Assembly: GCF_000092285.1 (NCBI RefSeq)
Contig: NC_014100.1
Span: 3,100,001-3,164,000, forward strand
Source: Caulobacter segnis ATCC 21756
GTDB lineage: Bacteria; Pseudomonadota; Alphaproteobacteria; Caulobacterales; Caulobacteraceae
DNA length: 64,000 nt
Direction: 5' to 3'
The notes beneath the pieces were generated by a model that saw only the letters and a program-made list of their open reading frames with translations, made no database searches and was not told the DNA's origin. Position numbers and translations under genes: made by a program. Positions 1-7,411 of this stretch are shown here, piece by piece (position 1 is the stretch's first letter; every line of letters begins with the position of its first letter).

Positions 1-378
1 CAGCCAGTCCTTGCCGTTCGAGGTGTGCTTACGGCCTTCGAACAGGCCAGCGCGCGCCAGGGCCGTCGTCCCTGCGCAGATGCCCGCCACCGGCTTGCCG
101 TCCGCGAAGGCTTGGCGCAGCAGCGCGGTGACCGCCGGGGCCTCGCCCTCCGACCACGCGTCGCTGCCGATCAGGATGAAGAGGTCGGCGTCGCTCAGCA
201 CCGGATCGTCGAACCGATAGTCGGCGGCGGCCAGGATTCCGCCGATCGAGGTCTCCGGATCGCCGGTCGGGGTGGCGATCTCGATCTGGACCTTCAGATG
301 CTCGCGCAGCAAGGCCAGCACCGCGCCGGCCTCCCAATCGGCCCAGCCCGGTTGCAGAAAGGCGACGGCGACGGTCAT
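1..378 (-). CDS. DJ-1/PfpI family protein, C-terminus cut by window edge
   Basis: The minus-strand frame opens at ATG 378 and runs off the left edge after 126 codons. The N-terminus MTVAVAFLQPGWADWEAGAV starts the class I glutamine-amidotransferase-like fold, and GICAGTTALA contains the nucleophile-elbow cysteine typical of the DJ-1/PfpI superfamily. A GGAGCG ribosome site lies just upstream. Members include stress chaperones, deglycases and proteases, and the sequence does not separate these. It is divergent from msrB, with about 50 bp between the two starts. Confidence 0.8.
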   Translation of the reverse strand, partial: MTVAVAFLQPGWADWEAGAVLALLREHLKVQIEIATPTGDPETSIGGILAAADYRFDDPVLSDADLFILIGSDAWSEGEAPAVTALLRQAFADGKPVAGICAGTTALARAGLFEGRKHTSNGKDWL

Positions 379-430
379 GGGACGCTCCTGGTTCTACCGC
401 TGGCGCGCGTAAGCGCCTACATTAGCTGTC

Positions 431-910
431 ATGACAGACGCAGCCATCCTTTCAACCGCCGGCTTCGATCTCACGCCGCCGACGGAGCCCGAACGCGAAC
501 GCCTGGAGGCCGACCTGACGGCCGAGGAGGCGCGCGTCCTCCTGCACCACGGCACCGAGGCGCCGTTCTGCGGCGGCCTGCTGGGCGAGAAGAACCCCGG
601 CGCCTATTGCTGCCGCCTCTGCGGCCTGCCGCTGTTCAAGCACGAGACCAAGTTCGAGAGCGGCACGGGCTGGCCCAGCTTCTACGCGCCGTTCGCCGAG
701 GACCATGTGGTCGGGGTGCGGGACACCTCATACGGCATGGTCCGCATCGAGACCCGTTGCGCCCGCTGCGACAGCCACCAGGGCCATGTCTTCCCCGACG
801 GCCCCGCGCCGACGCGGCTGCGCTACTGCATCAACTCGGTGTCGCTGCAGTTCGTGAAGTCAGGCGATCCTTTGCCCGATCCCTTGCATCGCGGCGATCA
901 GGTCGCTTAA
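431..910 (+). CDS. msrB: Peptide-methionine (R)-S-oxide reductase MsrB
   Basis: Reduces the R-epimer of methionine sulfoxide in oxidised proteins, normally with thioredoxin as reductant. All family landmarks are visible in 159 residues: GTEAPFCG near residue 41, a first zinc CxxC within YCCRLCG (around 60-65), the substrate loop GTGWPSF, a second zinc CxxC in CARCDSHQGHVF, and the catalytic Cys in RYCINSVSL near the C-terminus. No signal peptide is present, so it should act in the cytoplasm. It is a monocistronic-looking gene divergent from the DJ-1/PfpI gene. Confidence 0.95.
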   Translation: MTDAAILSTAGFDLTPPTEPERERLEADLTAEEARVLLHHGTEAPFCGGLLGEKNPGAYCCRLCGLPLFKHETKFESGTGWPSFYAPFAEDHVVGVRDTSYGMVRIETRCARCDSHQGHVFPDGPAPTRLRYCINSVSLQFVKSGDPLPDPLHRGDQVA

Positions 911-1028
911 GGCGAAACGGTGGTCTCGCCCCAGCTTTTCTCAATTCCTATTGAATTCATATGAATTGAGTCGAGACCCCGAAAGGAGCCATGTGCGCTC
1001 GACGGCCCCCCGTTGACCCGAGCGCATC

Positions 1029-1643
1029 ATGACCCCCGCCCCGCACACTTTCGAAACGCCGCGTCGCCGCGGTCGCGACGACACCGACGGTCCGCCGATC
1101 CTGATCGTTCCGGGTCTCTACAATTCGGGCCCTGATCACTGGCAGACCCATTGGGAGCGCGAGCTGCCCAACGCCGAGCGGGTCGAGCAGCAGGATTGGG
1201 AGCGTCCCCTGCTGGGGGATTGGACGATCAGCCTGGCCGAGGCCGTGCGACGGAGGCCGGGCGCGATCCTGGTGGCCCACAGCCTGGGCTGCGCCCTTGT
1301 GGCGCACTTCGCCCAGGTGACCGGCGGACGTGGTGTCGGCGGGGCGATGCTGGTGGCGCCGGCCGACGTCAATCGTGAGGGTCCGGCGGGCCGCCTGCTG
1401 GTCGGTTTCTCGCCGATCCCGCGTCAGCGCCTGCCCTTCCCCACCCTGGTCGTCGCCAGCCGCAACGACCCCTATGTCGAGATCGAGCGCGCCGAGGCCT
1501 TCGCCCGCGGCTGGGGTTCGACGTTCGTCGACCTGGGCCGCGCGGGCCACATCAATGTCGATTCGGGCCATGGCCCCTGGCCGAAGGGTCGCACGCTGCT
1601 CAAGGGCTTGATCGACCAGGTCGAGGCGACGCGGCGGATCTAG
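1029..1643 (+). CDS. RBBP9/YdeN family alpha/beta hydrolase
   Basis: A 204-residue serine hydrolase of the RBBP9/YdeN family. The opening strand and oxyanion region read ILIVPGLYNSGPDHWQ, the nucleophile elbow is AHSLGCALVA, the acid is probably in ASRNDPY and the histidine in GHINVDSGHGPWPKG near the end, all in canonical order. The natural substrate is unknown for most members. The gene converges on the following SDR gene and overlaps it by 4 bp at the stop codons. Confidence 0.88.
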   Translation: MTPAPHTFETPRRRGRDDTDGPPILIVPGLYNSGPDHWQTHWERELPNAERVEQQDWERPLLGDWTISLAEAVRRRPGAILVAHSLGCALVAHFAQVTGGRGVGGAMLVAPADVNREGPAGRLLVGFSPIPRQRLPFPTLVVASRNDPYVEIERAEAFARGWGSTFVDLGRAGHINVDSGHGPWPKGRTLLKGLIDQVEATRRI

Positions 1644-2467
1644 AAGGTGGTTTCGACCGCCACCGGCGCCCAGGCCTCAAGCTCGGCGAGCAGCCGTTCG
1701 GCGTGACCGCGGACCATGTCGACCGCGTCGGCGCCCAGTTGCAGACGCAGGGGCGTGACGTCGGCGGCCAGGGCCTTGGCGATCGCTCGCGCGGCCTTGG
1801 CCGGATCTCCCGGCTGGGTGTCGTGCATGGAGTGGGCGAACTCCCGGGTCGGGCCGACCGTCTCGGCGTAGGCCGGGTTGGCCGGCATGTGCCGCATGGC
1901 GCCAGACGCGAGATTGGTGCGGAACGCCCCGGGTTCGACGATCAGCACCTTGATGCCGAAGGGCGCGAGCTCTCCGGCCAGCGCCTCGGACATCCCCTCC
2001 AGCGCGAACTTGCTGGCGCTGTAGGCGCCGAAGCCCGGCATCGAAAGCTGGCCGCCCAGACTGGAGATGTTGACGATCGCTCCCGACCCTTGAGCCCGAA
2101 GCGCGGGCAACGCGGCCTGGGTGACGGCGACGGCGCCGAAGAAGTTGGTCTCCATCTGGGCGCGCAGTTCGGACATGGGCGTCTCCTCGACCGCCCCGAC
2201 GACGCCGTAGCCGGCGTTGTTGACCAGCACATCGATCCGGCCGAAGCGATCGAGCGCCGCCCCTACGGCCACCTCGGCGTCGCCGGCCTTGGTGACGTCC
2301 AGCGGCTGGGCCAGAACCTGGCCGGGTGCCTCGGCGGCGAGCGCCGCCAGCTTGTCGATGCTTCGGGCGGCGGCCACCACCCTGTGTCCCTGGCCGATGG
2401 CGTAGCGAGCGAAGGCCTCGCCGAATCCGCTCGAGGCCCCAGTGATGAACCAGACTTGCTCGGACAT
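1640..2467 (-). CDS. SDR family NAD(P)-dependent oxidoreductase
   Basis: A classical short-chain dehydrogenase of 275 residues. The nucleotide-binding TGxxxGxG motif is TGASSGFGEAFA near residue 9, NNAGYG follows around residue 86, the catalytic serine lies in IVNISSLGG, and the YxxxK active site is YSASKFALEG. The overall pattern resembles the oxidoreductases often annotated as 3-ketoacyl-ACP reductase-like or retinol dehydrogenase-like; the substrate cannot be read from sequence. It starts at ATG 2467 and converges on the RBBP9-like hydrolase gene. Confidence 0.93.
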   Translation of the reverse strand: MSEQVWFITGASSGFGEAFARYAIGQGHRVVAAARSIDKLAALAAEAPGQVLAQPLDVTKAGDAEVAVGAALDRFGRIDVLVNNAGYGVVGAVEETPMSELRAQMETNFFGAVAVTQAALPALRAQGSGAIVNISSLGGQLSMPGFGAYSASKFALEGMSEALAGELAPFGIKVLIVEPGAFRTNLASGAMRHMPANPAYAETVGPTREFAHSMHDTQPGDPAKAARAIAKALAADVTPLRLQLGADAVDMVRGHAERLLAELEAWAPVAVETTF

Positions 2468-2542
2468 GCGCGTTCTCCCGTTCCATCCGCTGGGCGCGGG
2501 CGCACGCTGAACGAGTCTTTTGGGGCGCGCTACCGCGCCGGC

Positions 2543-3280
2543 CTAAGTCCGCAGTAACGCCTCCGGCGCCAACCCGCGCGGCGTGAAGCGCGCCTCGCGC
2601 ACCGCGCCCTTGAAGTAGTCGATCTTGTTCATCCGCGCGCCGATCGACGATCGCCCCCGCCCTTGCGGCGTGAAAGCGATATCCGCCTCGCCCTGCAGCT
2701 GGCCGTTCACGAATGCGCGGTACGTCTTGCCGTCATAGCTCTGGGCGACCCAGTACCACTGGCCCACGGGGAACAGCTTGTCCTGGAACAGCAGAGTCTG
2801 CTTATACCCTGGTCCCGTGGTGAAGGCGTCGAGGCTCCAGGCCTGGCCGGTCACCCGAATCTCGAACAGCATCCGCGTGACCGACGGCGGCGCGCCGGGC
2901 GAGGGGTCCTCCTCGTTCAGGTGGAACCACCGCTGAGCGAAGATCCCGCCGTCGGGTCGGAACAGCGCCTCGAAGGTGAACTGCGACATGCCAGCCAGAG
3001 GGTGACGGTCGATGACCAGCCGGTCGTCCACGCCGTCGAACTGCACGGCCCTGCCATAGGGACTGTCGATCAGCCGCGGATCGCCCTCGACGGTGGTCGC
3101 CACGCCGCCGATGTTCGTCAGCCGGTCGAAGGTCCAGCGCATCTGGTCGGGCGCATCACGCGGCGGCCTGCGCCCCATGGCCGCGGCGGGGAGCGTTGCG
3201 GACAGGGCGCCCAGCCCGCCGAGAACGACTCGCCGTGCGATCGGTCGCGAAAGGTCGCCTGGCCCCTTCAAGGCGGTCAT
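2543..3280 (-). CDS. Exported LamG/concanavalin A-like domain protein
   Basis: I choose ATG 3280 (MTALKGPGDL) because GGAGGAGAC stands directly before it; a longer frame to 3352 lacks such a site. The N-terminus has ARRVVLGGLGALSATLPAAA, a twin-arginine or Sec-like signal. The mature part has the spacing of a LamG jellyroll: FDGVDDRLVIDRHPLAGMSQ, FTFEALFRPDGG, WYWVAQSYDGKTYRAFVNGQ and a closing GAVREARFTPRG. Such domains bind glycans or are enzyme accessories. About 245 residues with no second domain, so it is probably a secreted or periplasmic sugar-binding protein. Confidence 0.78.
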   Translation of the reverse strand: MTALKGPGDLSRPIARRVVLGGLGALSATLPAAAMGRRPPRDAPDQMRWTFDRLTNIGGVATTVEGDPRLIDSPYGRAVQFDGVDDRLVIDRHPLAGMSQFTFEALFRPDGGIFAQRWFHLNEEDPSPGAPPSVTRMLFEIRVTGQAWSLDAFTTGPGYKQTLLFQDKLFPVGQWYWVAQSYDGKTYRAFVNGQLQGEADIAFTPQGRGRSSIGARMNKIDYFKGAVREARFTPRGLAPEALLRT

Positions 3281-3390
3281 GTCGTCTCCTCCCCAGCGCT
3301 TACTGACACCGGTATCAGCGCAGATGCTGAGACGACACCGGGGCTTTTTCAAGCCGAATCCGGGGCTCGATTTTCAAGGGAAGATAGAGT

Positions 3391-3475
3391 TGGTGCGGGC
3401 GGTCGGGGTCGAACCGACACTCCTTTCGGAACCGGATTTTGAGTCCGGCGCGTCTACCAGTTTCACCACGCCCGC
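3391..3475 (-). tRNA. tRNA-Leu (anticodon CAA)
   Basis: On the minus strand the acceptor stem GCGGGCG (3475-3469) pairs with CGCCCGC before discriminator A and an encoded CCA at 3391-3393. The anticodon loop CTCAAAA sits between GCCGGA and TCCGGT, giving anticodon CAA, which reads UUG. The long variable arm (85 nt in total) and the T-loop GGTTCGACCCC fit a class II leucine tRNA. Confidence 0.95.
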
Positions 3476-3574
3476 AGGCTTCGCAACGCGAAGGGTGGTC
3501 TTCCTAGCAGGCGTCGCCGGTGAATTCCAGTCTCGCGAAGACCGGTCTAGCATCGAAAATCACGGAGATTCCCG

Positions 3575-4570
3575 ATGCTGACGCCCGGCCCTCGCAACCT
3601 GATCACCGATGTTCCCGGCCTGACCGTCGGATGCGTCGAGGACGAAGCCGTCCGGACCGGCGTGACGGTCCTGCTTTGCCCCGAGGCTTGGACGGCGGCG
3701 GTCGACGTTCGCGGCGGCGGGCCGGCGGTGCGGGAGACCGACACCCTGCGGCCCGAAAACAGCTTCTCTCGCGCCCACGCCATCTGCCTGTCAGGAGGCT
3801 CGGTGTTCGGCCTCGGCGCGGCCGACGGCGCGGCCATCGCCCTCTCGGCCCGCGACATGGGGGTCAAGCTGGCGGCGGACTCGCCGGCGATCCCCATCGT
3901 GCCGGCCGCGGCGCTGCACGATCTGGGCAATGGCGGCGACAAGGCCTGGGGGCTTTCCCCACCCTATCGGGAGCTCGGCATGAAGGCGGTCGAGGCCGCC
4001 CGGGTCGACTTCCCGCTCGGCGCCGTCGGCGCGGGCCGCGGGGCCATGGCCGGCGTGATCAAGGGCGGTCTGGGCTCGGCGTCGCTGGATCTCGGCGGCG
4101 GCCTGATCGTCGGCGCGCTGGTGGCGGCCAATCCGGTGGGCTCGGTCTATATGCCCGATGGCGAGACCTTCTGGGCCTGGCCGTTCGAGATCGACGAAGA
4201 GTTTGGCGGACGTCGCCCCGGCGCGATGCCGACGGCGATTGAGCCGATGCCCGACGACACCAAGCTTGGGGCGATGGGTCGCCTTCGCCCTGGCGCGAAC
4301 ACCACGCTCGCGGTGGTGGCGACCACCGCCGACCTCAGGACGGCCGAAGCTCAGCGCATGGCGATGATGGCGCATGACGGCATGGGCCGCGCGATCCGCC
4401 CAGCCCACACGGCGTTCGACGGCGACATCGTCTTCGCCCTGGCTTCGGGCGCCGCGGCGCTGGGCGAAGGACCGGGGCGCGCGGCCGCCCTTTCACGCCT
4501 TGGCTCGGCGGCGGCGGACTGCCTGGCCCGGGCGATCGCGCGCGCGGTGTTTGAAGCTAGGGAGGCGTGA
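3575..4570 (+). CDS. P1 (S58/DmpA-NylC) family peptidase
   Basis: An N-terminal-nucleophile hydrolase of 331 residues. The start (LTPGPRNLITDVPGLTVG) is the hallmark of this family, followed by LLCPE, RETDTL, and GGSVFGLGAADG near residue 80. The chain should self-cleave to expose a nucleophile. Here GANTTLAVVAT places an Asn242-Thr243 junction where nylon-oligomer hydrolase NylC cleaves, rather than the Gly-Ser of DmpA. Known activities are aminopeptidase, beta-aminopeptidase and endo-amidase; the physiological substrate is unknown. It converges on the MarR regulator gene with a 14 bp overlap. Confidence 0.9.
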   Translation: MLTPGPRNLITDVPGLTVGCVEDEAVRTGVTVLLCPEAWTAAVDVRGGGPAVRETDTLRPENSFSRAHAICLSGGSVFGLGAADGAAIALSARDMGVKLAADSPAIPIVPAAALHDLGNGGDKAWGLSPPYRELGMKAVEAARVDFPLGAVGAGRGAMAGVIKGGLGSASLDLGGGLIVGALVAANPVGSVYMPDGETFWAWPFEIDEEFGGRRPGAMPTAIEPMPDDTKLGAMGRLRPGANTTLAVVATTADLRTAEAQRMAMMAHDGMGRAIRPAHTAFDGDIVFALASGAAALGEGPGRAAALSRLGSAAADCLARAIARAVFEAREA

Positions 4571-5066
4571 TCGTCTCACCGCCGGCCAACTGGATGGCGG
4601 CGGTTTCGAGATGGCTCAGAAGGCGCTTGAACGTCGCGACCTCGCTCGGCGCCAGACCCGCCAGCAGCGTGGCCTCGTAGGCGAGCGCCAGGGGCGCGAT
4701 CTCGGCGAACAGCCGGCGGCCGGCGGCCGTCAGCTCCAGGGTGTGCGACCGACGGTCGGAGCGCACCGTGGTGCGGGCGATGAGGCGACGAACCACCAAG
4801 TCTTGCGCCGCGCGGCTGACGCGAACCTTGTCCATCGCCGTGCGGGTGACGGCGGCGTGCGGGGTCAGCGCGCCTTCGGCCAGAACGGACATCAGCCGCC
4901 ACTGCGGGATGGTGAGACCGAACCGGTCCTCGTAGGCGCGGGCGATCAGGCGACTGACCGCCGCCGATGCGGTGGCCAGGCGATAGGGCACGTAATCGGA
5001 AAGACTGACACCGGCTTCGGGCGCATCCGGCGCGCCCGGGGTAAGCGGAGAGACCGTAGCGGTCAT
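4557..5066 (-). CDS. MarR family transcriptional regulator
   Basis: Winged-helix regulator of about 169 residues. ATG 5066 is chosen because AAAGGAACGGGAC lies directly before it. The core matches MarR: an N-terminal dimer helix, FGLTIPQWRLMSVLAEGALTP, the recognition region VTRTAMDKVRVSRAAQDLV, the wing RTTVRSDRRSHTLELTAAG, then a C-terminal dimerisation helix. The ligand is unknown. It lies tail to tail with the P1 peptidase gene, so regulation of that gene is possible but not shown. Confidence 0.9.
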   Translation of the reverse strand: MTATVSPLTPGAPDAPEAGVSLSDYVPYRLATASAAVSRLIARAYEDRFGLTIPQWRLMSVLAEGALTPHAAVTRTAMDKVRVSRAAQDLVVRRLIARTTVRSDRRSHTLELTAAGRRLFAEIAPLALAYEATLLAGLAPSEVATFKRLLSHLETAAIQLAGGETITPP

Positions 5067-5358
5067 GTCCCGTTCCTTTCGTCCTCCCAGGCGCGACCGC
5101 CTTGAAGGAGCGGCCTTCGCCAGTCCATCCGCGCTTGCCGGACCCTGGCGTTTCGGTCCGTGCGCGTCTTGATCTGAGCGTGGCCGGCCCGGGTCACAAT
5201 GCCCCGCGGCGCCCACCCCCGCGAAGAGACAGTTTCGCACGCCCCGTGGGCAGAGAATAGCTGCCTCGCCTTCCTGAGTGGCGTTCTTATGCCTCGGCGG
5301 GCCTGAAATACGCGTTTTTGTCTTAGCGCGGCCCGAGTCAGCTCCGGCTCCCGTCCGC
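5067..5358. other. Intergenic stretch without a recognised gene
   Basis: About 290 bp between the MarR start and the end of the minus-strand pair 5359-5881. It should hold the marR promoter. I see no conserved reading frame, tRNA, clear terminator or strong palindrome. Confidence 0.5.
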
Positions 5359-5628
5359 CTAGACGGCCCGCGGGATCATCGCCGAAGCTCTCGCGCCGTG
5401 ATCATAACGCGACGGGCCGCCATAGACGGCGACTTCGCAAAGGATGTCGCCGCCCTCCTCGGCCGCCCAGATGTAGCTGCGCTCCACCTCGACATAGCGG
5501 CCGGCGGGCGAAATTCCCTCGAAGGTGTCCCCCCAGGGGACGATTCCGCGCAGATCCTGCCACCGCAGGGTCATGGCCCGCGAAAGCTCGTCGCGGGCCA
5601 TCGCCTCGAGATCGGGATCGTCCGCCAA
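5359..5628 (-). CDS. Conserved-looking hypothetical protein, 89 aa
   Basis: Starts at TTG 5628, only 4 bp after the DUF3297 stop and preceded by AAGGCTAGGGGC, so it is probably translationally coupled. The protein is acidic and soluble, with aromatic-rich stretches (LRWQDLRGIVPWGDTFEG, VERSYIWAAEEGGDILCEVA), and has no signal or membrane helix. I do not recognise a family. The coupling suggests it works with the DUF3297 protein. Confidence 0.65.
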   Translation of the reverse strand: MADDPDLEAMARDELSRAMTLRWQDLRGIVPWGDTFEGISPAGRYVEVERSYIWAAEEGGDILCEVAVYGGPSRYDHGARASAMIPRAV

Positions 5629-5632
5629 GCCC

Positions 5633-5881
5633 CTAGCCTTCGGCGGTGTCGCGGAAATAGGCCTCGACGTCGCCCTGCAGCTTGATGGTCATCGGGTTGC
5701 CCTTGCGGTCCAGCGTCTTGCCGGCCGCGACGCGCACCCACTTCTCGCTGATGCAGTATTCCTCGACATTGGTCTTCTCGACGCCCTTGAAGCGGATGCC
5801 GATGCCGCGTTCGAGCAGATCGGCGTCGTAGTAGGGGCTGTCGGGGTTGACGGAGAGGCGGTCGGGAGGCGTGTCGCTCAT
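5633..5881 (-). CDS. DUF3297 family protein
   Basis: An 82-residue cytoplasmic protein. The landmarks PPDRLSVNPDSPYYDADLL, RGIGIRFKGVEKTNVEEYC, KWVRVAAGKTLDRKGNPMTI and a final KLQGDVEAYF fit the small DUF3297 family found across proteobacteria, whose function is unknown to me. ATG 5881 is the only reasonable start. It is the first gene of a two-gene unit with the 89-residue protein. Confidence 0.82.
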   Translation of the reverse strand: MSDTPPDRLSVNPDSPYYDADLLERGIGIRFKGVEKTNVEEYCISEKWVRVAAGKTLDRKGNPMTIKLQGDVEAYFRDTAEG

Positions 5882-5983
5882 GGTCTTCCAACTTGGATGC
5901 GGGCGCGCGGCCCGTGTCTTGGCCGGCGGTGATACCCACGAAACGCAGAAAGTCCAAATCGAACGCCGCGCGCCGTGGCCAGC

Positions 5984-6454
5984 CTAGGTCTGCTGGTCGT
6001 CCTTGATCGGGTCCGCCGCTGAAACCACGCCGTCCTCGTTGGTGTCGTGGTGGGTGAACATCCGCCAGCCGGAATAGTCGAACTCGGCCCGGGTGATCGC
6101 GCCGCTCTTGTCGCTATCCAGGACGTGGAAGCGCACGTCGGTCTGACGCATCTGGCGCTCGCGCTCTTCTTCCTTCTTTTCGGCCGTCCGGTCCGAGGCC
6201 AACAGCTTCTTTTCAAGGCGCGCCTTAAACTCGGCGACATACTCGGCCTGGGACAGCACGCCGTTCTTGTCGGTGTCGGTGTTATTGAACTGGATCGCCC
6301 GCGTGGCGGCGTACTCGTCCTTGGTGACCACGCCGTCGCCGTTCTGATCCTGCTCCTTGATGAAGGTGTCGCGCGCGTGGGAGGCGGCGCTGGCCGGACC
6401 GGCCAGCAGCGAGGCGAAAAGGGCCGCCCCGGTGAAGAAGATGCGGGTGTTCAT
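5984..6454 (-). CDS. Secreted EF-hand calcium-binding protein
   Basis: A 156-residue protein with a Sec signal peptide (FFTGAALFASLLAGPASAAS) and four EF-hand loops: DQNGDGVVTKDE, DTDKNGVLSQAE, DSDKSGAITRAE and DTNEDGVVSAAD. A charged helix (about residues 77-102) separates the pairs. It is likely a periplasmic calcium-binding protein. It lies 14 bp downstream of the DUF4198 gene in the same direction, so both may be expressed from the Fur-type promoter region at 7264-7411. A second EF-hand protein is encoded at 36296-36640. Confidence 0.88.
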   Translation of the reverse strand: MNTRIFFTGAALFASLLAGPASAASHARDTFIKEQDQNGDGVVTKDEYAATRAIQFNNTDTDKNGVLSQAEYVAEFKARLEKKLLASDRTAEKKEEERERQMRQTDVRFHVLDSDKSGAITRAEFDYSGWRMFTHHDTNEDGVVSAADPIKDDQQT

Positions 6455-6468
6455 GGCGTGTCCTTGGC

Positions 6469-7263
6469 TTAGCGGAGGGATTCGAACGTCAGGGCGTAGG
6501 TGTGGCTCTGGCCGGGCTGGCCCGGCCCCGCTGAGGCGACGCGGTGACGGGCCTGGACCTGGTAGACGCCGGAGCGCTCGACCTTGATCGCCACAAGGCC
6601 CTTGGCGTCTGTGGTGAAGGTCTGGGGCGGGGCCTTGGCGTCGGCGTAGCGGTCATCGGCGGCGCTGAGCGTCACCCTCAGGCCGGGCAGCGCTTTGCCG
6701 TCGAACAGCGCTTCGAACACCGCCGGCTGGCCGGTGACGATCTTGCTGGGATGCGTGATCGGGCGGAACTCAAGCCCCTTCCCCGTCGGCGCAAGCGCCG
6801 CGTCGCTGGGCGCCCCGCGCGTCACATAGACGTCGGCGGTCGTGATGCTCTGCATGTCGATGGCGTCGGCCGGCGCCTTGCCGCCCTCGAAGAACTTCCA
6901 GTCACCGTCGACCAGGGCGGCCTTGGCGACACGACCAGCGCGTTGACCGGTCGTGATGCGGTAGGTGCCGGGCTTTTCCGTCACGACCTCGGCGATCGCC
7001 AACTGACGCAGATAGGTCGGGGTCAGAGGCGTGCGGACGCCGTCGGGGCCGATCACCGCGTAGGCGTCCGACTTCATCACGACCTCGGGCGTGAAGAAGC
7101 TCTCGGTGAAGGCCCCCTCCACCGTGACCAGGGTGCGGTCGGAGGCGTCGAACACGCTAGGCAAGAGATAGGGCGAATGGGCTTGGGCGGCCGTCGCGGC
7201 CAGGCCCAGCAGGAGCGCGCCGCCCAGCAGGCCGGCGCGGAGAGAACGGATCATCGACGACAT
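6469..7263 (-). CDS. DUF4198 domain periplasmic protein
   Basis: A 264-residue exported protein. The signal peptide (LLGGALLLGLAATAAQA) is followed immediately by HSPYLLPSVF, the His-containing mature start typical of DUF4198 proteins. The C-terminal half has a beta-sandwich-like segment (VFEALFDGKALPGLRVTLSA, TDAKGLVAIKVERSGVYQVQ). Members often neighbour TonB receptors or metal-uptake genes and are thought to help with periplasmic metal or cofactor handling. It is transcribed away from the TonB receptor across a region with two Fur-like palindromes, suggesting iron control. Confidence 0.85.
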   Translation of the reverse strand: MSSMIRSLRAGLLGGALLLGLAATAAQAHSPYLLPSVFDASDRTLVTVEGAFTESFFTPEVVMKSDAYAVIGPDGVRTPLTPTYLRQLAIAEVVTEKPGTYRITTGQRAGRVAKAALVDGDWKFFEGGKAPADAIDMQSITTADVYVTRGAPSDAALAPTGKGLEFRPITHPSKIVTGQPAVFEALFDGKALPGLRVTLSAADDRYADAKAPPQTFTTDAKGLVAIKVERSGVYQVQARHRVASAGPGQPGQSHTYALTFESLR

Positions 7264-7299
7264 CCCTGACGCCGCCCAAAACGCGGCGACCTCGACTTA

Positions 7300-7328
7300 T
7301 TGCGATTAGTTCTGAGAATCAATTGCAA
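7300..7328. promoter_or_regulatory. Fur-type operator palindrome 1
   Basis: A 29 bp imperfect palindrome centred on G7314. The left arm TTGCGATTAGTTCT and the reverse complement of the right arm AGAATCAATTGCAA agree at 11 of 14 positions. Its TTGCRA..TTCT..AGAA..TTGCAA pattern resembles alphaproteobacterial Fur boxes. It lies about 36 bp upstream of the DUF4198 start, between the divergent iron-type genes. Confidence 0.7.
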
Positions 7329-7372
7329 ATAGCTTGACCAGGCGAGGACCGCCCTCTACCCCGTCGCCATCA

Positions 7373-7390
7373 ATTGCGAATGGTTCGCAT
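7373..7390. promoter_or_regulatory. Fur-type operator palindrome 2
   Basis: TGCGAA-TGG-TTCGCA (7375-7389) is a perfect inverted repeat within ATTGCGAATGGTTCGCAT, close to the alphaproteobacterial Fur consensus built on TGCNAAT/ATTNGCA half sites. It ends 21 bp before the receptor start at 7412 and would overlap its transcription start, as expected for an iron-responsive repressor site. Confidence 0.7.
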
Positions 7391-7411
7391 AAACCATCGA
7401 AGGGGATATCG

